A DNA stretch of 64,000 bases from an uncultured bacterium (GCA_937905825.1 CALCXM010000081.1:124001-188000), one strand, 5' to 3'; counted from the first letter of the stretch, positions 42,796 through 51,994 are shown. Notes: generated by a model not told the origin, from the sequence alone. Numbers and translations: made by a program.

Positions 42796-42816
42796 CCGCC
42801 CACCTAGCCAACTGGT

Positions 42817-43458
42817 ATGAAACTCAAGTACACCCTTCCTATTGTTCTGCTCGCGGCAACAGCCTCGTGTTCCCTCCCATCGATCAAGTCATTGCCCCCC
42901 GATCCAGGTATGGCCGAAGCGGTTCCCACCGGGCAACCGATGATCGTCATGGACCAGGCGGGAAGGTCCAAGACCAACTCGAATCTCTATGACCGCAATG
43001 GCAACGTTGTGGGCGAGCAAAAGCCTGGAACGACCGTAGTCGCGCCGGCTCCCGGCCAGGCCGCTTCTTCGGGAGAGGACTCTCGCTGGACGCTATTGGA
43101 GAAGTACCAATCGTCTCTCTCCGAGAAAGAACAGCTCACCTTTGAGCTTCAAGCGATCACCAACGCCCTGCGCGAATCCGAGGCCAGGGAAGTCGCTTCC
43201 GCGGCGACTGTCGAGCACTTGAAGAAGCAGTTGATCGAGATGGATGGCCGCGGCCAAGCACTCGCCGGTCAAAACATGGAGTTGGCAGAACGCCTTGCTA
43301 CCGCCCAGATTCGTCGCTTGCAGTCGGAGAAGTTGCTACTCGAAGCCAAGCTGGATTGGCGCCGGGTTCAAGCGACCTTGATGCCTGGCATGCCCGCAAA
43401 GTCGGCGGAAGCTTCGCAACAGATGCCCAAGTCGAACGGACCCATGGGGGATGAGTAG
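42817..43458 (+). CDS. Probable lipoprotein with coiled coil
   Basis: A 213-residue protein with a signal peptide ending TASC (lipid-modified Cys at about residue 18), a Gly/Pro linker, and a coiled coil of about 90 residues (80-175; QLTFELQAITNALRESEARE). The next gene also encodes a lipoprotein and shares a base with its stop, so the two probably act together in the outer membrane or periplasm, perhaps around the flagellum. Confidence 0.6.
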   Translation: MKLKYTLPIVLLAATASCSLPSIKSLPPDPGMAEAVPTGQPMIVMDQAGRSKTNSNLYDRNGNVVGEQKPGTTVVAPAPGQAASSGEDSRWTLLEKYQSSLSEKEQLTFELQAITNALRESEAREVASAATVEHLKKQLIEMDGRGQALAGQNMELAERLATAQIRRLQSEKLLLEAKLDWRRVQATLMPGMPAKSAEASQQMPKSNGPMGDE

Positions 43459-44075
43459 TGAGACGCGCCTTACTCGTCGGGCTACTGGCCCTTGGTGGTT
43501 GCAGCTCACTCGTTCAGCAGCGCATCGAGCACTTTGCTACCGGGCGTGTCGCGAGTGACTTCGACTCCTACTCGATTCATCGGGTGGGGCTGCTGCCGAT
43601 CATCGGCCGGAGCATGGACCAGGCACATGCGGAGCTCTTGCAGTCGGCCTTCTTTGTCGAATTGAGCAAGCAATCGACCTTTGACATCGTTCCGCTCTCT
43701 GAACGGGACCTGGAGGAGATCGATCACACGGAGTCCTACGTGCGCGGGGTCTACGAGCCCAAGATGGTGATCGACCTGGCACGCCGTTTCCACTTTGACG
43801 CGATCTTCGTCGGCACGGTGGTGGACTATCAGTTCTACACGCCCCAATCGATCTCGGTCGAACTAGAACTCGTCGCAGCTGAAACCGGGGCGGCCATTTG
43901 GGCCAGCGAAGTGCATCTCGACGCCTCGGCCCCGCGTGTGCGCAAGTCCCTTGAGGCCTTCTATCAAGAAGGTGGGGCTGGCGAGACGGAGAACGGAGAT
44001 GGCTGGCGCCTGGCGCTGATCTCCCCCCGGCTCTTCTCGCAATTTGCCGCATGGCAAGTGGCTCGTCTGCTCTAG
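43458..44075 (+). CDS. CsgG/FlgO-like lipoprotein
   Basis: The 205-residue lipoprotein (LLALGGC lipobox; Cys at residue 15) has a fold resembling the CsgG/FlgO/GNA1162 family: HRVGLLPIIGRSMDQAHAEL, then LSKQSTFDIVPLSERDLEEI and FDAIFVGTVVDYQFYTP. FlgO is a flagellar outer-membrane protein in Vibrio. It starts with GTG at 43458 and shares its first base with the preceding stop. Being at the end of the fliA group supports a flagellar envelope role. Confidence 0.65.
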   Translation: MRRALLVGLLALGGCSSLVQQRIEHFATGRVASDFDSYSIHRVGLLPIIGRSMDQAHAELLQSAFFVELSKQSTFDIVPLSERDLEEIDHTESYVRGVYEPKMVIDLARRFHFDAIFVGTVVDYQFYTPQSISVELELVAAETGAAIWASEVHLDASAPRVRKSLEAFYQEGGAGETENGDGWRLALISPRLFSQFAAWQVARLL

Positions 44076-44352
44076 CAGGACCACTTCCAGCGGGGCTTGC
44101 TCTAGCTGCGCTAGGGTCATCCGCATTTGTGCTAGCGGCACGCACCCTCGCCCGCTGCTGCAAGAGACCTTCCTTTTGTCCTCGACGGCCTGCCCCTGTT
44201 CGCGCACCTGAAATCCTCGCAGGCGGCGTTGCCCGACATCGAGCTAGAGCGCGGGCCTTCGATCCAGGTCGTAAGCCAAGTCCGCAGCGCCCGCTAGTCC
44301 GACTCCGTTGCACCGCCCGAGCGGAAACCCCCGGGTGCGACACATAAGAAAA
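44076..44352 (+). other. Non-coding gap between the lipoprotein genes and the flgM-like gene
   Basis: No convincing gene is seen. Plus-strand frames here are Arg/Pro-rich and have no ribosome-binding site. The stretch is GC-rich with small GCTAG-containing repeats (CTAGC at 44104, GCTAG at 44111, 44141 and 44240) and separates two convergent transcription units. Confidence 0.5.
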
Positions 44353-44385
44353 AGCGGCGCGCACCTTTGAAGGGTGCGCGCCGCT
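44353..44385 (-). terminator. Strong intrinsic terminator after the flgM-like gene
   Basis: AGCGGCGCGCACC (44353-44365) and GGTGCGCGCCGCT (44373-44385) form a perfect 13-bp stem. On the minus strand it is followed by a T-run (TTTTTCTTATG), 34 nt after the stop of the flgM-like gene. It also faces the plus-strand operon and may end it. Confidence 0.85.
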
Positions 44386-44418
44386 CTCATCATGCGGTGA
44401 TGTTCGTGGTGTTAGGCT

Positions 44419-45093
44419 TTACTCGCCTCCGAGCAAACGACCAGCTGCTTCGCGGGCCCGCTCGGGGGTGTTCAGCTCGCCTGCCTCGTGAGCGAGGCGC
44501 AGGCTCTCGACGCGCTCGGTACGGGCAGCCTGGGTTTCTTTCGATCCGCCGAGGCCGGGCAGTTCGATTTTCTGGTCCGCACGGGCGTTGGCGATGCGGG
44601 TTGACATGGCAGCGTCGACGCTCTGGCTTCGTGCACTGGAGATGCGCTTGGCATCTGCGACCATTCCGCCGTCTCCGGTGCCGAGCTCGGGGCGAACCCG
44701 GTCGGTGCCTTGGGCAGCGTGCTGGGCACGGGCGTTGGCGATGCGCTCACCTTTCGCTTGAGCAGCCTCACTCGTCTTCGAAGCGTCCTGATCGCGGGCG
44801 TTTCCGATGCGATGGGCCGTTTGCTGCGAGCGGGCATTCTTGATGCGCTCGGCGACGTCCATGCCCGGGTCGTCCTGAGGACGGGAGCGTTCAAAGGTGT
44901 CCGTGGGCTTGGTCCGAGATTCCGCAGCTTTCGGCTGGGCGCGCTCCTTGGAGGCTTCTTGGATCCGAGCAGAGCTGACCTTCGCGGTTTGCTCAATTCC
45001 ATCCCGGTTGGACTTCGTAAGGTCCGGGTCCAGGTGGGAGGTTTTGGCGTCGTGAGGCTGAGGCCCGTTAGGGCGGTTGTTTCCGATTTGCAT
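44419..45093 (-). CDS. FlgM-like anti-sigma28 protein with RIxNAR repeats
   Basis: From ATG 45093 (TAGGAGGT 9 nt upstream) the product is 224 hydrophilic residues. The C-terminal end RVESLRLAHEAGELNTPERA, then REAAGRLL, matches the FlgM C-terminal pattern (R-V-x-x-L-k-x-x-I-x-x-G-x-x-x-x, then i-A-x-x-L-L). Ahead of it the motif R-I-x-N/S-A-R-x-x recurs at least five times (RIKNARSQ, RIGNARDQ, RIANARAQ, RISSARSQ, RIANARAD). FlgM blocks FliA until it is exported. A sigma28-like promoter lies upstream. Length is more than twice the usual 75-100 residues. Confidence 0.6.
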   Translation of the reverse strand: MQIGNNRPNGPQPHDAKTSHLDPDLTKSNRDGIEQTAKVSSARIQEASKERAQPKAAESRTKPTDTFERSRPQDDPGMDVAERIKNARSQQTAHRIGNARDQDASKTSEAAQAKGERIANARAQHAAQGTDRVRPELGTGDGGMVADAKRISSARSQSVDAAMSTRIANARADQKIELPGLGGSKETQAARTERVESLRLAHEAGELNTPERAREAAGRLLGGE

Positions 45094-45136
45094 GATTGAT
45101 TGACCTCCTAAAAAGGATCTTGTTGGTCCATCACTG

Positions 45137-45163
45137 TTATCGGCCTGTGCTTCAGCGGGATTA
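45137..45163 (-). promoter_or_regulatory. Candidate sigma28 promoter for the flgM-like gene
   Basis: On the minus strand TAAT (45163-45160), 15 nt, GCCGATAA (45144-45137) matches the sigma28 consensus TAAA-N15-GCCGATAA with one mismatch, and would start transcription about 37 nt before the ATG. It is the best sigma28 match in the window. In the rest of the gap up to 45463 no gene is seen; a T-run (GTTTTTTAAA) lies near 45380. Confidence 0.7.
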
Positions 45164-45463
45164 GCGTCTTTCCTGGCCCTGGAGGGATTTTTCCCACACC
45201 CAACCGTCATTGGGGGCCTTTGAGGGGGGTGTTTGCCTGATGGTGCATCTGTAAGCCTAGTATCTGCAGTGGTTTGTGGCGAGAGGGCAGAAACGTCCCG
45301 ATCTGCCCCTACAGTTCCGGAATCTGCCCCGAATTGGGGAATCTAGGCAGGTCCTAGCGGGTCCCCACAAGGCTTTGTTTTTTAAAGGCTTACGACTGCT
45401 TTCCTTGTCCTTCCCCGACGCGCATCGCATCATGTGCGGCTGCCCAAACCCGCCAATCGCATC

Positions 45464-47854
45464 ATGAGTTTTCGAAACACTGCCCTGCTATTGATCGCCG
45501 GGCTTTGCGGCCCTGTGGTCGCCCAAGAACCGGAGGCTGAAGTTCAGCCGAATCGCGTCGATTACGAGATCGAAGCTGCGCTCCAGGAGGAAACAAAGGT
45601 CCTTACGGGGTCCGAGGTCATTCGCTGGACAAACAACAGCGGAGCCTCCACCTCGGAGCTCTACTTTCACCTCTACCTCAACGCGTTCTCCAACAACCGC
45701 ACCACCCTCGCGACAGAGGACAGGCCTGCCCACAAGGACGGCGAATGGGGCTGGCAGCGGGTGACCGCGCTCAGCGTCGACGGAACCGATGTGTTCCCGA
45801 GCTTTGCCTATGTGGCCTTGGATCGGGATCCCGCGCCGCTTTTTACCGATGGGGAGCCCTTTGCCGTCGAGGACGACCGCAGCGTGTTCAAGGTGACCCT
45901 CGGCACTCCCCTGGAGAGCGGGCAAACCGCCACGATCAAGCTGGACTGGACTTCCCAGCTGCCCCGAGTGCGCAAGCGCACGGGCTACAAGGACGACTTC
46001 CTCTTGGTTGCTCAGTGGTTCCCGAAGTTGGGCGTTTTCGAGGGGCAGCGGGGTTGGAACTGCCACCAGTTCCACAGCGCGACGGAGTTCTTCTCGGACT
46101 ACGGCAAATATCGCGTGACCCTGGACTTGCCAGGTGCCTACAGCGAAAAGGTCGGAGGCTCCGGAGTCCAGGTCGTCAATCGGGAGAAGGACGGTGACCG
46201 GGTCGAGGTGGTGTTTGAGGCCCCATCCCTGGAAGATCGCGAGCGCGCCGACATGTTTGGCAAGTTGCCCGTGGTCCACGACTTCACCTGGACCGGGGAT
46301 CCCAAGTACATCTCGAAGAAGTTCCACTTCAACTACGACGAATGGGCGGCCAAGAGCGAGGCGCACAGCTCAGAAGTGACTCGGGTTCAAGGCGTGTTCG
46401 GGGCCGACTATCCGCTCGCCCTGCGAGACGTCGATGTCACTGTGCTGATCCATCCGGAGCGCGTGGACCAGGCACAACGCCACTACGAAGCCACGGCCAA
46501 CGCACTCTTCTTCTATGGCCTTTGGTTCGGCGAGTACCCCTACGAACACATCACGGTGGTGGATCCGGTGTGGGGTGACAACCGCGCCGGCGGCATGGAG
46601 TACCCGACACTCTTCACCTGTGGAACCGAGCTCTTCACGACGCCGGACATGTACCGGCCCGAGAGCGTGACGGTGCACGAAGCGGGGCACCAATTCTGGT
46701 ACGGCCTCGTCGGCAACAACGAACAAGAAGCCGCGTGGTTGGACGAGGGCTTCAACAGTTTCACGGATTCGGAGGTGCTGATCCGGGCTTACGGCCCACA
46801 GCGCTCGACGACCAAGTACTCCCGTTACCCGTTCAATGGCGTGCGCCCGGCGAGCCTGCCCGACGGCGGGCATCTGGGGGCCGGGCTCAACGCTCGCCGT
46901 TGGAACTGGAGCGTCAAACCACTGGCCGGGCTGCCCTTCATCGGGCAGTTTGCGAAGGGTTCGGTCGAACCTCTGCGCAGCTCTGGAATGGTGAATTGGT
47001 GGCGAGATCAGCCACTTCTGACCTTGGTGCCGCGCTGGGACGATCCGCGCTGGGCGGATCGCAGCAGTTACCTGGGCGCCCCCGACTCGGATGTCATCGA
47101 CCGCGATGCTTGGACTTACGTGGACCGCGGGAGCTACCGAGTCAACAGCTACCCGAGGCCGGCCGTGGCCTTGCGCTCGCTGATCGGCGTGGTCGGCTAC
47201 GAGGACTTCTTGAAGGGCATGCGCAAGTACGCCGAGACTTGGCGCTACAAGCATCCCTACCCCCAAGACTTCTTCGACACCTTCAACGAAGCCATCGGGC
47301 AAGACCTTTCCTGGTACTTCGAAGATGCCTTCCGCAGCACGAAGACGATCGACTGGTCCGTCGATGTGAAGCAGGTCAGGGCACCCAATAAAGAAGGCTA
47401 CTTCCAGAACGAGGCAGGCGAGTTCGTCCTCGCAGGCGAAGCCCAAAAGGAGCTGGCGGGAGACCAGGTCGCGGAAGGCGCAGAGACCGAGGCCAAGGAT
47501 AAGGCTCCTGAGGGAGAGGAAAACCCCTGGTCGGTGACCATTACCTTGCGACGCAAGGGTGAGCTCTGCTTGCCCATGTCCTGGCGAGTGACCTATGAGG
47601 ATGGCGCCTCGGAGGACTACCCGTGGTCTCGGGAAGCTCAGCTTGAAACGCCTTGGAAGAGGATTCGATTGGAGAACGGCAAGAAGATCATCTCCGTCGT
47701 CCTCGATCCGGATCGCGCTTACTACTTCGATGGCAACATGTCAGACAATCAATGGTATGCGGACGGCGACGAGGTGGCGCCCCTGCGTTGGACCGAGCGG
47801 GTCCTCAATCAATACGGTCACCTGATGCACTGGTACGCAGGGATTGGAGGCTGA
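45464..47854 (+). CDS. Secreted M1-family zinc aminopeptidase
   Basis: The 796-residue product has a signal peptide (1-21), an N-terminal beta domain (VDYEIEAALQEETKVLTGSE), and a catalytic domain with HEAGH at 405-409 and the third ligand E428 (AAWLDEGF), the HExxH-X18-E pattern of M1 peptidases. GGMEYPTLFT stands for the family GAMEN substrate motif. A C-terminal domain with an acidic insert (about 655-690) follows. It likely trims peptides in the periplasm. A downstream membrane protein starts 2 nt later. Confidence 0.88.
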   Translation: MSFRNTALLLIAGLCGPVVAQEPEAEVQPNRVDYEIEAALQEETKVLTGSEVIRWTNNSGASTSELYFHLYLNAFSNNRTTLATEDRPAHKDGEWGWQRVTALSVDGTDVFPSFAYVALDRDPAPLFTDGEPFAVEDDRSVFKVTLGTPLESGQTATIKLDWTSQLPRVRKRTGYKDDFLLVAQWFPKLGVFEGQRGWNCHQFHSATEFFSDYGKYRVTLDLPGAYSEKVGGSGVQVVNREKDGDRVEVVFEAPSLEDRERADMFGKLPVVHDFTWTGDPKYISKKFHFNYDEWAAKSEAHSSEVTRVQGVFGADYPLALRDVDVTVLIHPERVDQAQRHYEATANALFFYGLWFGEYPYEHITVVDPVWGDNRAGGMEYPTLFTCGTELFTTPDMYRPESVTVHEAGHQFWYGLVGNNEQEAAWLDEGFNSFTDSEVLIRAYGPQRSTTKYSRYPFNGVRPASLPDGGHLGAGLNARRWNWSVKPLAGLPFIGQFAKGSVEPLRSSGMVNWWRDQPLLTLVPRWDDPRWADRSSYLGAPDSDVIDRDAWTYVDRGSYRVNSYPRPAVALRSLIGVVGYEDFLKGMRKYAETWRYKHPYPQDFFDTFNEAIGQDLSWYFEDAFRSTKTIDWSVDVKQVRAPNKEGYFQNEAGEFVLAGEAQKELAGDQVAEGAETEAKDKAPEGEENPWSVTITLRRKGELCLPMSWRVTYEDGASEDYPWSREAQLETPWKRIRLENGKKIISVVLDPDRAYYFDGNMSDNQWYADGDEVAPLRWTERVLNQYGHLMHWYAGIGG

Positions 47855-47855
47855 T

Positions 47856-48923
47856 ATGGACGCTCCCCTCGAAACACGCAATTCTGAATTGGAAGGCACC
47901 GGACCGGTGTTCTCTCAAGCCCTTCGCTCTGCCCTCGGGCGGGTCCCCGTGTGGTTGCTCGTGTGGGCTGGTGGGTTCATCCTCGCCTTGGCCGTCGCGA
48001 TTCCCTGGTACTCCTGGTTCGACGATCTGGTGACGGGCCGTTACAAGCCTGGCATGGTCAGCGGCAGCCTGGATGCGATCTTCCGGCAAGACCACCGCGC
48101 GGGCTTCTCCGCCCTGAACAACTCCACGGCGCAAACCGCCTCGGTGTTGGTCTTCGTGGCCATGATGCTTGGCGCGTTCACCGCAGGTGGTTGGTTGCAG
48201 GTGGTTCTCGAACGCACCCGCGGTCAGTCCATCCGGCGCTTCCTGTTCGGAGGTGCCCAGTACTTCTGGCGCTTCTTGCGGGTGTTGATCCTGACACTCT
48301 TGGTGTTGCTCTTCATCGGCTGGCTGGTCTACGACGATCCCTTCAAGGAGGGCGTGCTCGGCCGCTTGCTCGGAGTCGCCAAGTCGGATTGGGGCACTTT
48401 GGAGTCCCTCGATTCGGAGGCAACCGTGGTCGCCATCCGTGCGGGCCAGGACGCCGTCTACTTGCTGTGCTTCTCCCTGGTCATGTGTTGGGCGGACTAC
48501 ACCCGCACGCGATTGGCTCTGCAGGGCACGCACTCCGCCGTTTGGGCGGGGCTGACGACGTTCTTCACCATGTTGCGGCACCCGATCAAGTCCCTGCGCC
48601 CGCTGCTCGCCCTGGTGATCATCGAGACGATCGCGCTGCTCCTCGGCAGCTTCCTGATCGATTGGTTGCAGGCTGACTTCGTGGGGCCGAATTCGGTTGC
48701 GGCCATCACCACGGCCCAAGTCTGGGTGCTCGGGATGGTGAGCCAGCTGGTTCTGATGTTCCGATGCGTGATCCGTGGAGCCCGCTACCACGTGACGACC
48801 CTAGTGAGCCAGAGCGTTGTTCGGCCCCTGTCTCGGCCCGACCCTTGGCGTGAGTCGATCGGCGGCCCCGGTGGTCCGCGTTATCCTCTCGAAGAGGGCG
48901 ACGAATACGGCGTGGCCCTGTAG
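47856..48923 (+). CDS. Polytopic membrane protein, unknown function
   Basis: A 355-residue protein with about five or six membrane segments (near 33-55, 98-118, 137-160, 195-213, 250-270 and 290-310; for example VWLLVWAGGFILALAVAIPW). GGAGG precedes the ATG at 5 nt, and it starts 2 nt after the M1 peptidase stop, so the two are co-expressed. No named family recognised. Confidence 0.7.
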   Translation: MDAPLETRNSELEGTGPVFSQALRSALGRVPVWLLVWAGGFILALAVAIPWYSWFDDLVTGRYKPGMVSGSLDAIFRQDHRAGFSALNNSTAQTASVLVFVAMMLGAFTAGGWLQVVLERTRGQSIRRFLFGGAQYFWRFLRVLILTLLVLLFIGWLVYDDPFKEGVLGRLLGVAKSDWGTLESLDSEATVVAIRAGQDAVYLLCFSLVMCWADYTRTRLALQGTHSAVWAGLTTFFTMLRHPIKSLRPLLALVIIETIALLLGSFLIDWLQADFVGPNSVAAITTAQVWVLGMVSQLVLMFRCVIRGARYHVTTLVSQSVVRPLSRPDPWRESIGGPGGPRYPLEEGDEYGVAL

Positions 48924-48955
48924 GAAAATCGGGGAGGCCTGGCTAGAATTCGGCC

Positions 48956-50072
48956 ATGGCCTCCCTATCCGATATTCAGGACCGTGCGCAAGTGTTCCTT
49001 CGTCAGCTCGAGCAGCTGAAGGAGAGTCTTTGACTACTCCAAGCAGCAGAATCGCCTAGGCGAAATCGAAAAGGCCGAGACTGAACCCGACTTTTGGTCG
49101 GAGCAGGAACGAGCGCAGAAGATGGTGGGGCAGAAGTTAGCGGCCAAATCCGTGGTCGACCCCATCGACGAGGTGGCCGCCGCGATCGAAGAGATCGATT
49201 TGCTCGTGGAAATGGCTGCGGAAGAGGGCGCAGAGGAACTCGTGCTCGAGGAGGCCGAACGGGCCATGTCCATCATCGAGAAGGGCATTGAAGGTCTCGA
49301 CTTCCGCGTGATGTTGGGCGCCCCCCAGGACGAGTGCAACGCTTTCGTTGCGATCTCCGCAGGTGCCGGCGGCGTGGACGCCTGTGATTGGGCGAGCATC
49401 CTCTTGCGCATGTACGTGCGTTGGGGCGAGGCCCACGAATTCGACGTGGAAGAGGTCGAGCGCACGGACGAGCCAGAGGCTGGCATTCGCAGCGCGACGA
49501 TCAAGGTCACGGGACCCTTCTCCTTTGGCCGGCTCAAGGCCGAGACCGGGGTCCACCGCTTGATTCGCATCAGCCCTTTCGACAGCCAGGCCCGGCGTCA
49601 GACGGCCTTCGCTTCCGTCGATGTGACTCCCGAGCTGGACGATGAGCTCGACTTGGAGCTGGACGAGGCGGACATCAAGGTCGACACCATGCGCGCCGGT
49701 GGCGCCGGTGGCCAGCACGTCAACAAGACGGAGTCGGCTGTGCGCTTGACCCACCTCCCCACGGGCATCGTGGTGCGCTGCCAGAACGAGCGCAGCCAGC
49801 ACAAGAACCGGGCCATGGCCTTGCAGTTGCTCAAAGCCAAGATCCTGCTGATGCGCGAGGGTGAACGGGACAAGGACATGGCGGCCCTCTATGGTGCGAA
49901 GGGCGAGATCGCTTTCGGCAGCCAGATCCGGACCTACTGGATGCACCCGAACCAGATGGTGAAGGATCACCGCACGAAGTTGGAGCGCGGCAACCTCGGC
50001 GCGGTGCTCGACGGGGACCTCGATGACTTCATCGAGGAGTACCTACGCTCTAAAGGCGCCAAGAAGAATTAA
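48956..50072 (+). CDS. prfB: Peptide chain release factor 2, programmed +1 frameshift
   Basis: RF2 reads UAA and UGA. The gene needs two frames: 25 codons from ATG 48956 ([20 protein letters not shown]...) to CTT, then TGA at 49031-49033; after a +1 slip, reading resumes at GAC 49032 with [13 protein letters not shown] and PDFWSEQ, giving 371 residues. The GGQ hydrolysis motif ([20 protein letters not shown]) and the SPF anticodon-like motif (ISPFDSQ) are present. Annotating only the second frame from 49122 would lose the N-terminus. Co-oriented with purH. Confidence 0.96.
49019..49034 (+). promoter_or_regulatory. RF2 autoregulatory frameshift site
   Basis: AAGGAGA-GT-CTT-TGA-C: an internal Shine-Dalgarno-like AAGGAGA 2 nt before CTT TGA C, the same layout as E. 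coli prfB. The ribosome slips +1 on CUU when RF2 is scarce and UGA is decoded slowly, giving full-length RF2. The reading frame on both sides matches RF2. Confidence 0.93.
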
Positions 50073-50181
50073 TCCAGCCCGGGGGGCAGCCCCGGCTGGC
50101 CCGGCTCCGTAAACTGCGCGCTCACCGGGCAGAACTTGCCCAAACCTCTGCAAACCTTCGAGCCCGGGTGGGCTGGAGAAC

Positions 50182-51777
50182 ATGATGGAATTGAAGATTT
50201 GTCGCGCGCTCCTGAGCGTATCGGACAAGAGTGGCCTGGAGAACTTCGCACGATCCCTGAGCCAAATGGGCGTGGAGTTGCTCTCGACCGGCGGGACCTT
50301 CCGCGCCCTGGACGCCGCGGGAATCCCGGTCAAAGAGGTCTCCGACTTCACCGGTTTCCCGGAGATGATGGATGGTCGCGTGAAGACCCTGCACCCCAAA
50401 ATCCACGGGGGCATTCTCAACCTGCGGGAGGAAGCGAGCCACCAGCAGGCCATGCAGGCCAACGGCATCGAGCACATCGATCTCGTGGTGGTCAACCTCT
50501 ACCCCTTTGAGGAAACGGTCGCCAAGGAAGGCGTGGCCCGCGCCGAGGCGATCGAGCAGATCGACATTGGCGGGCCCTCCATGGTGCGCTCTGCTGCCAA
50601 GAACCATCGCTACGTGGGCATCGTCACGGAGAGCGCGGACTACGGGCGAATCCTGGACGAGATGCAGCGCCTGGAAGGTTCGCTTTCCACTGAGTTGCGC
50701 CGTGAACTGGCCAGCAAGGCCTTCGCCTTGACCGCCCGCTACGACGCCGCGATTAGCCAATGGATGCACCAGCAGGAGGTGGCGGATGGTTTGACGGGGT
50801 CTGTCTTCCCGGACAGTTTCGCCTTCGCCGGAACCAAGTCCCTGGACTTGCGCTACGGGGAGAACCCCCATCAAAGTGCGGCGTTCTACTCGATCAGTGC
50901 CTCCAAGGAACCGAGCGTCGCCAGCGCTGAGGTGCTCAACGGCAAGGCCCTGTCCTACAACAACTTGGTGGACTTGGATGCAGCCCACGCTTTGGCCAAG
51001 GAGTTCGACGGACCCTTTGTCGCTGTCACCAAACACAACAATCCCTGTGGGGCCGCCGCTTCTGAGTCGATTGAGGAGGCACTCGAAGCCGCCTGGGCTG
51101 GCGATCCGTTGTCTGCCTTCGGATCCGTCTTGGCGTTCACCCGGCCGGTGAACTTGGCCTGCGCGGACTTCCTGGTCTCGGGCAACCGTTTCGTGGAAGC
51201 CATCGTCGCTCCCTCCTTCGATGCGGATGCCTTCGACCTGCTGACTGGGAAGCCCAAGTGGGGCAAGAGCGTGCGGCTCTTGGCTTGCGGGGAGTACCAC
51301 CCAAACGGGCGTCAATCCAGTGAACTTGAGCTGAAGAAACTGACCGGTGGGTTCCTGCTCCAGGGACGGGATTTGAGCGCCAGCACGGCCAGCAACCTGG
51401 AATGTGGCACGCAAGTCAAAGCCACGGACGAACAGATCGAAGCTCTGCTCTTCGCCGAGAAGATCGCCAAACACGTGAAATCGAACGCCATCGTGCTCGC
51501 CAAGGGCCATCGAGTCCTGGGTGTGGGCGCCGGGCAAATGAGTCGCGTGGATGCCGTCCGCATGGCCATTCACAAGGCGGGTGATGACATCGCCGGCTGC
51601 GTTCTGGCATCGGATGCGTTTTTCCCCTTCCCCGATGGGGTCGAGGTCGCGATTGATGCGGGCGTTAGCGCCATTCTGCAACCGGGTGGATCCGTCCGAG
51701 ATGCTGAGGTGATCGCCGCTTGCGACGCACGCGGAGCGGCGATGGTATTTACCGGCGAGCGGCACTTCCGACACTAA
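50182..51777 (+). CDS. purH: Bifunctional AICAR transformylase / IMP cyclohydrolase PurH
   Basis: A 531-residue enzyme for the last two steps of IMP synthesis. The N-terminal IMP cyclohydrolase (RALLSVSDKSGLENFARSL, STGGTFRAL, VKTLHPKIHGGIL) is followed by the transformylase (LRYGENPHQSAAFY, VTKHNNPCGAA with the K-H catalytic pair, VLGVGAGQMSRVDAV). Full length. ATG 50182 or the adjacent ATG at 50185 is the start; no strong ribosome-binding site. It follows prfB by 109 nt. Confidence 0.97.
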   Translation: MMELKICRALLSVSDKSGLENFARSLSQMGVELLSTGGTFRALDAAGIPVKEVSDFTGFPEMMDGRVKTLHPKIHGGILNLREEASHQQAMQANGIEHIDLVVVNLYPFEETVAKEGVARAEAIEQIDIGGPSMVRSAAKNHRYVGIVTESADYGRILDEMQRLEGSLSTELRRELASKAFALTARYDAAISQWMHQQEVADGLTGSVFPDSFAFAGTKSLDLRYGENPHQSAAFYSISASKEPSVASAEVLNGKALSYNNLVDLDAAHALAKEFDGPFVAVTKHNNPCGAAASESIEEALEAAWAGDPLSAFGSVLAFTRPVNLACADFLVSGNRFVEAIVAPSFDADAFDLLTGKPKWGKSVRLLACGEYHPNGRQSSELELKKLTGGFLLQGRDLSASTASNLECGTQVKATDEQIEALLFAEKIAKHVKSNAIVLAKGHRVLGVGAGQMSRVDAVRMAIHKAGDDIAGCVLASDAFFPFPDGVEVAIDAGVSAILQPGGSVRDAEVIAACDARGAAMVFTGERHFRH

Positions 51778-51994
51778 GCCGACGCGCTCCAGAGGTCGCG
51801 ACGGGAGCTCTCCTGGTCGCGCTCAACATGGCTCGATTTCTCTTCGCCACGGGCAACCGAACGATTGGGAAATCGAGCTAATTTTTGGGCCCCTGCCCTT
51901 GTCGTGGAAGCCCGCAAACTGCGACGCTACAGGCCTACCCCATCCCGGGCCCGAAGCCATTCCGATACCACGAACCTTGGGATCAATCACACTC

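Noticed and set aside
44051-44347. 98-codon plus-strand frame in the gap after the CsgG-like lipoprotein
   Set aside because: Starts inside the lipoprotein gene, is Arg/Pro-rich and has no ribosome-binding site.
47805-48791. Open frame rich in Gln/His/Glu opposite the membrane protein
   Set aside because: Composition is that of an antisense frame of a hydrophobic protein; the plus-strand gene has an ideal ribosome-binding site.
48956-49121. prfB as a frameshifted pseudogene
   Set aside because: The shift is at the conserved CTT-TGA-C site with an internal Shine-Dalgarno; this is normal RF2 regulation.
50122-51774. 550-codon open frame on the minus strand opposite purH
   Set aside because: Purely a mirror of a strongly conserved gene in a GC-rich genome; no ribosome-binding site or recognisable domain.
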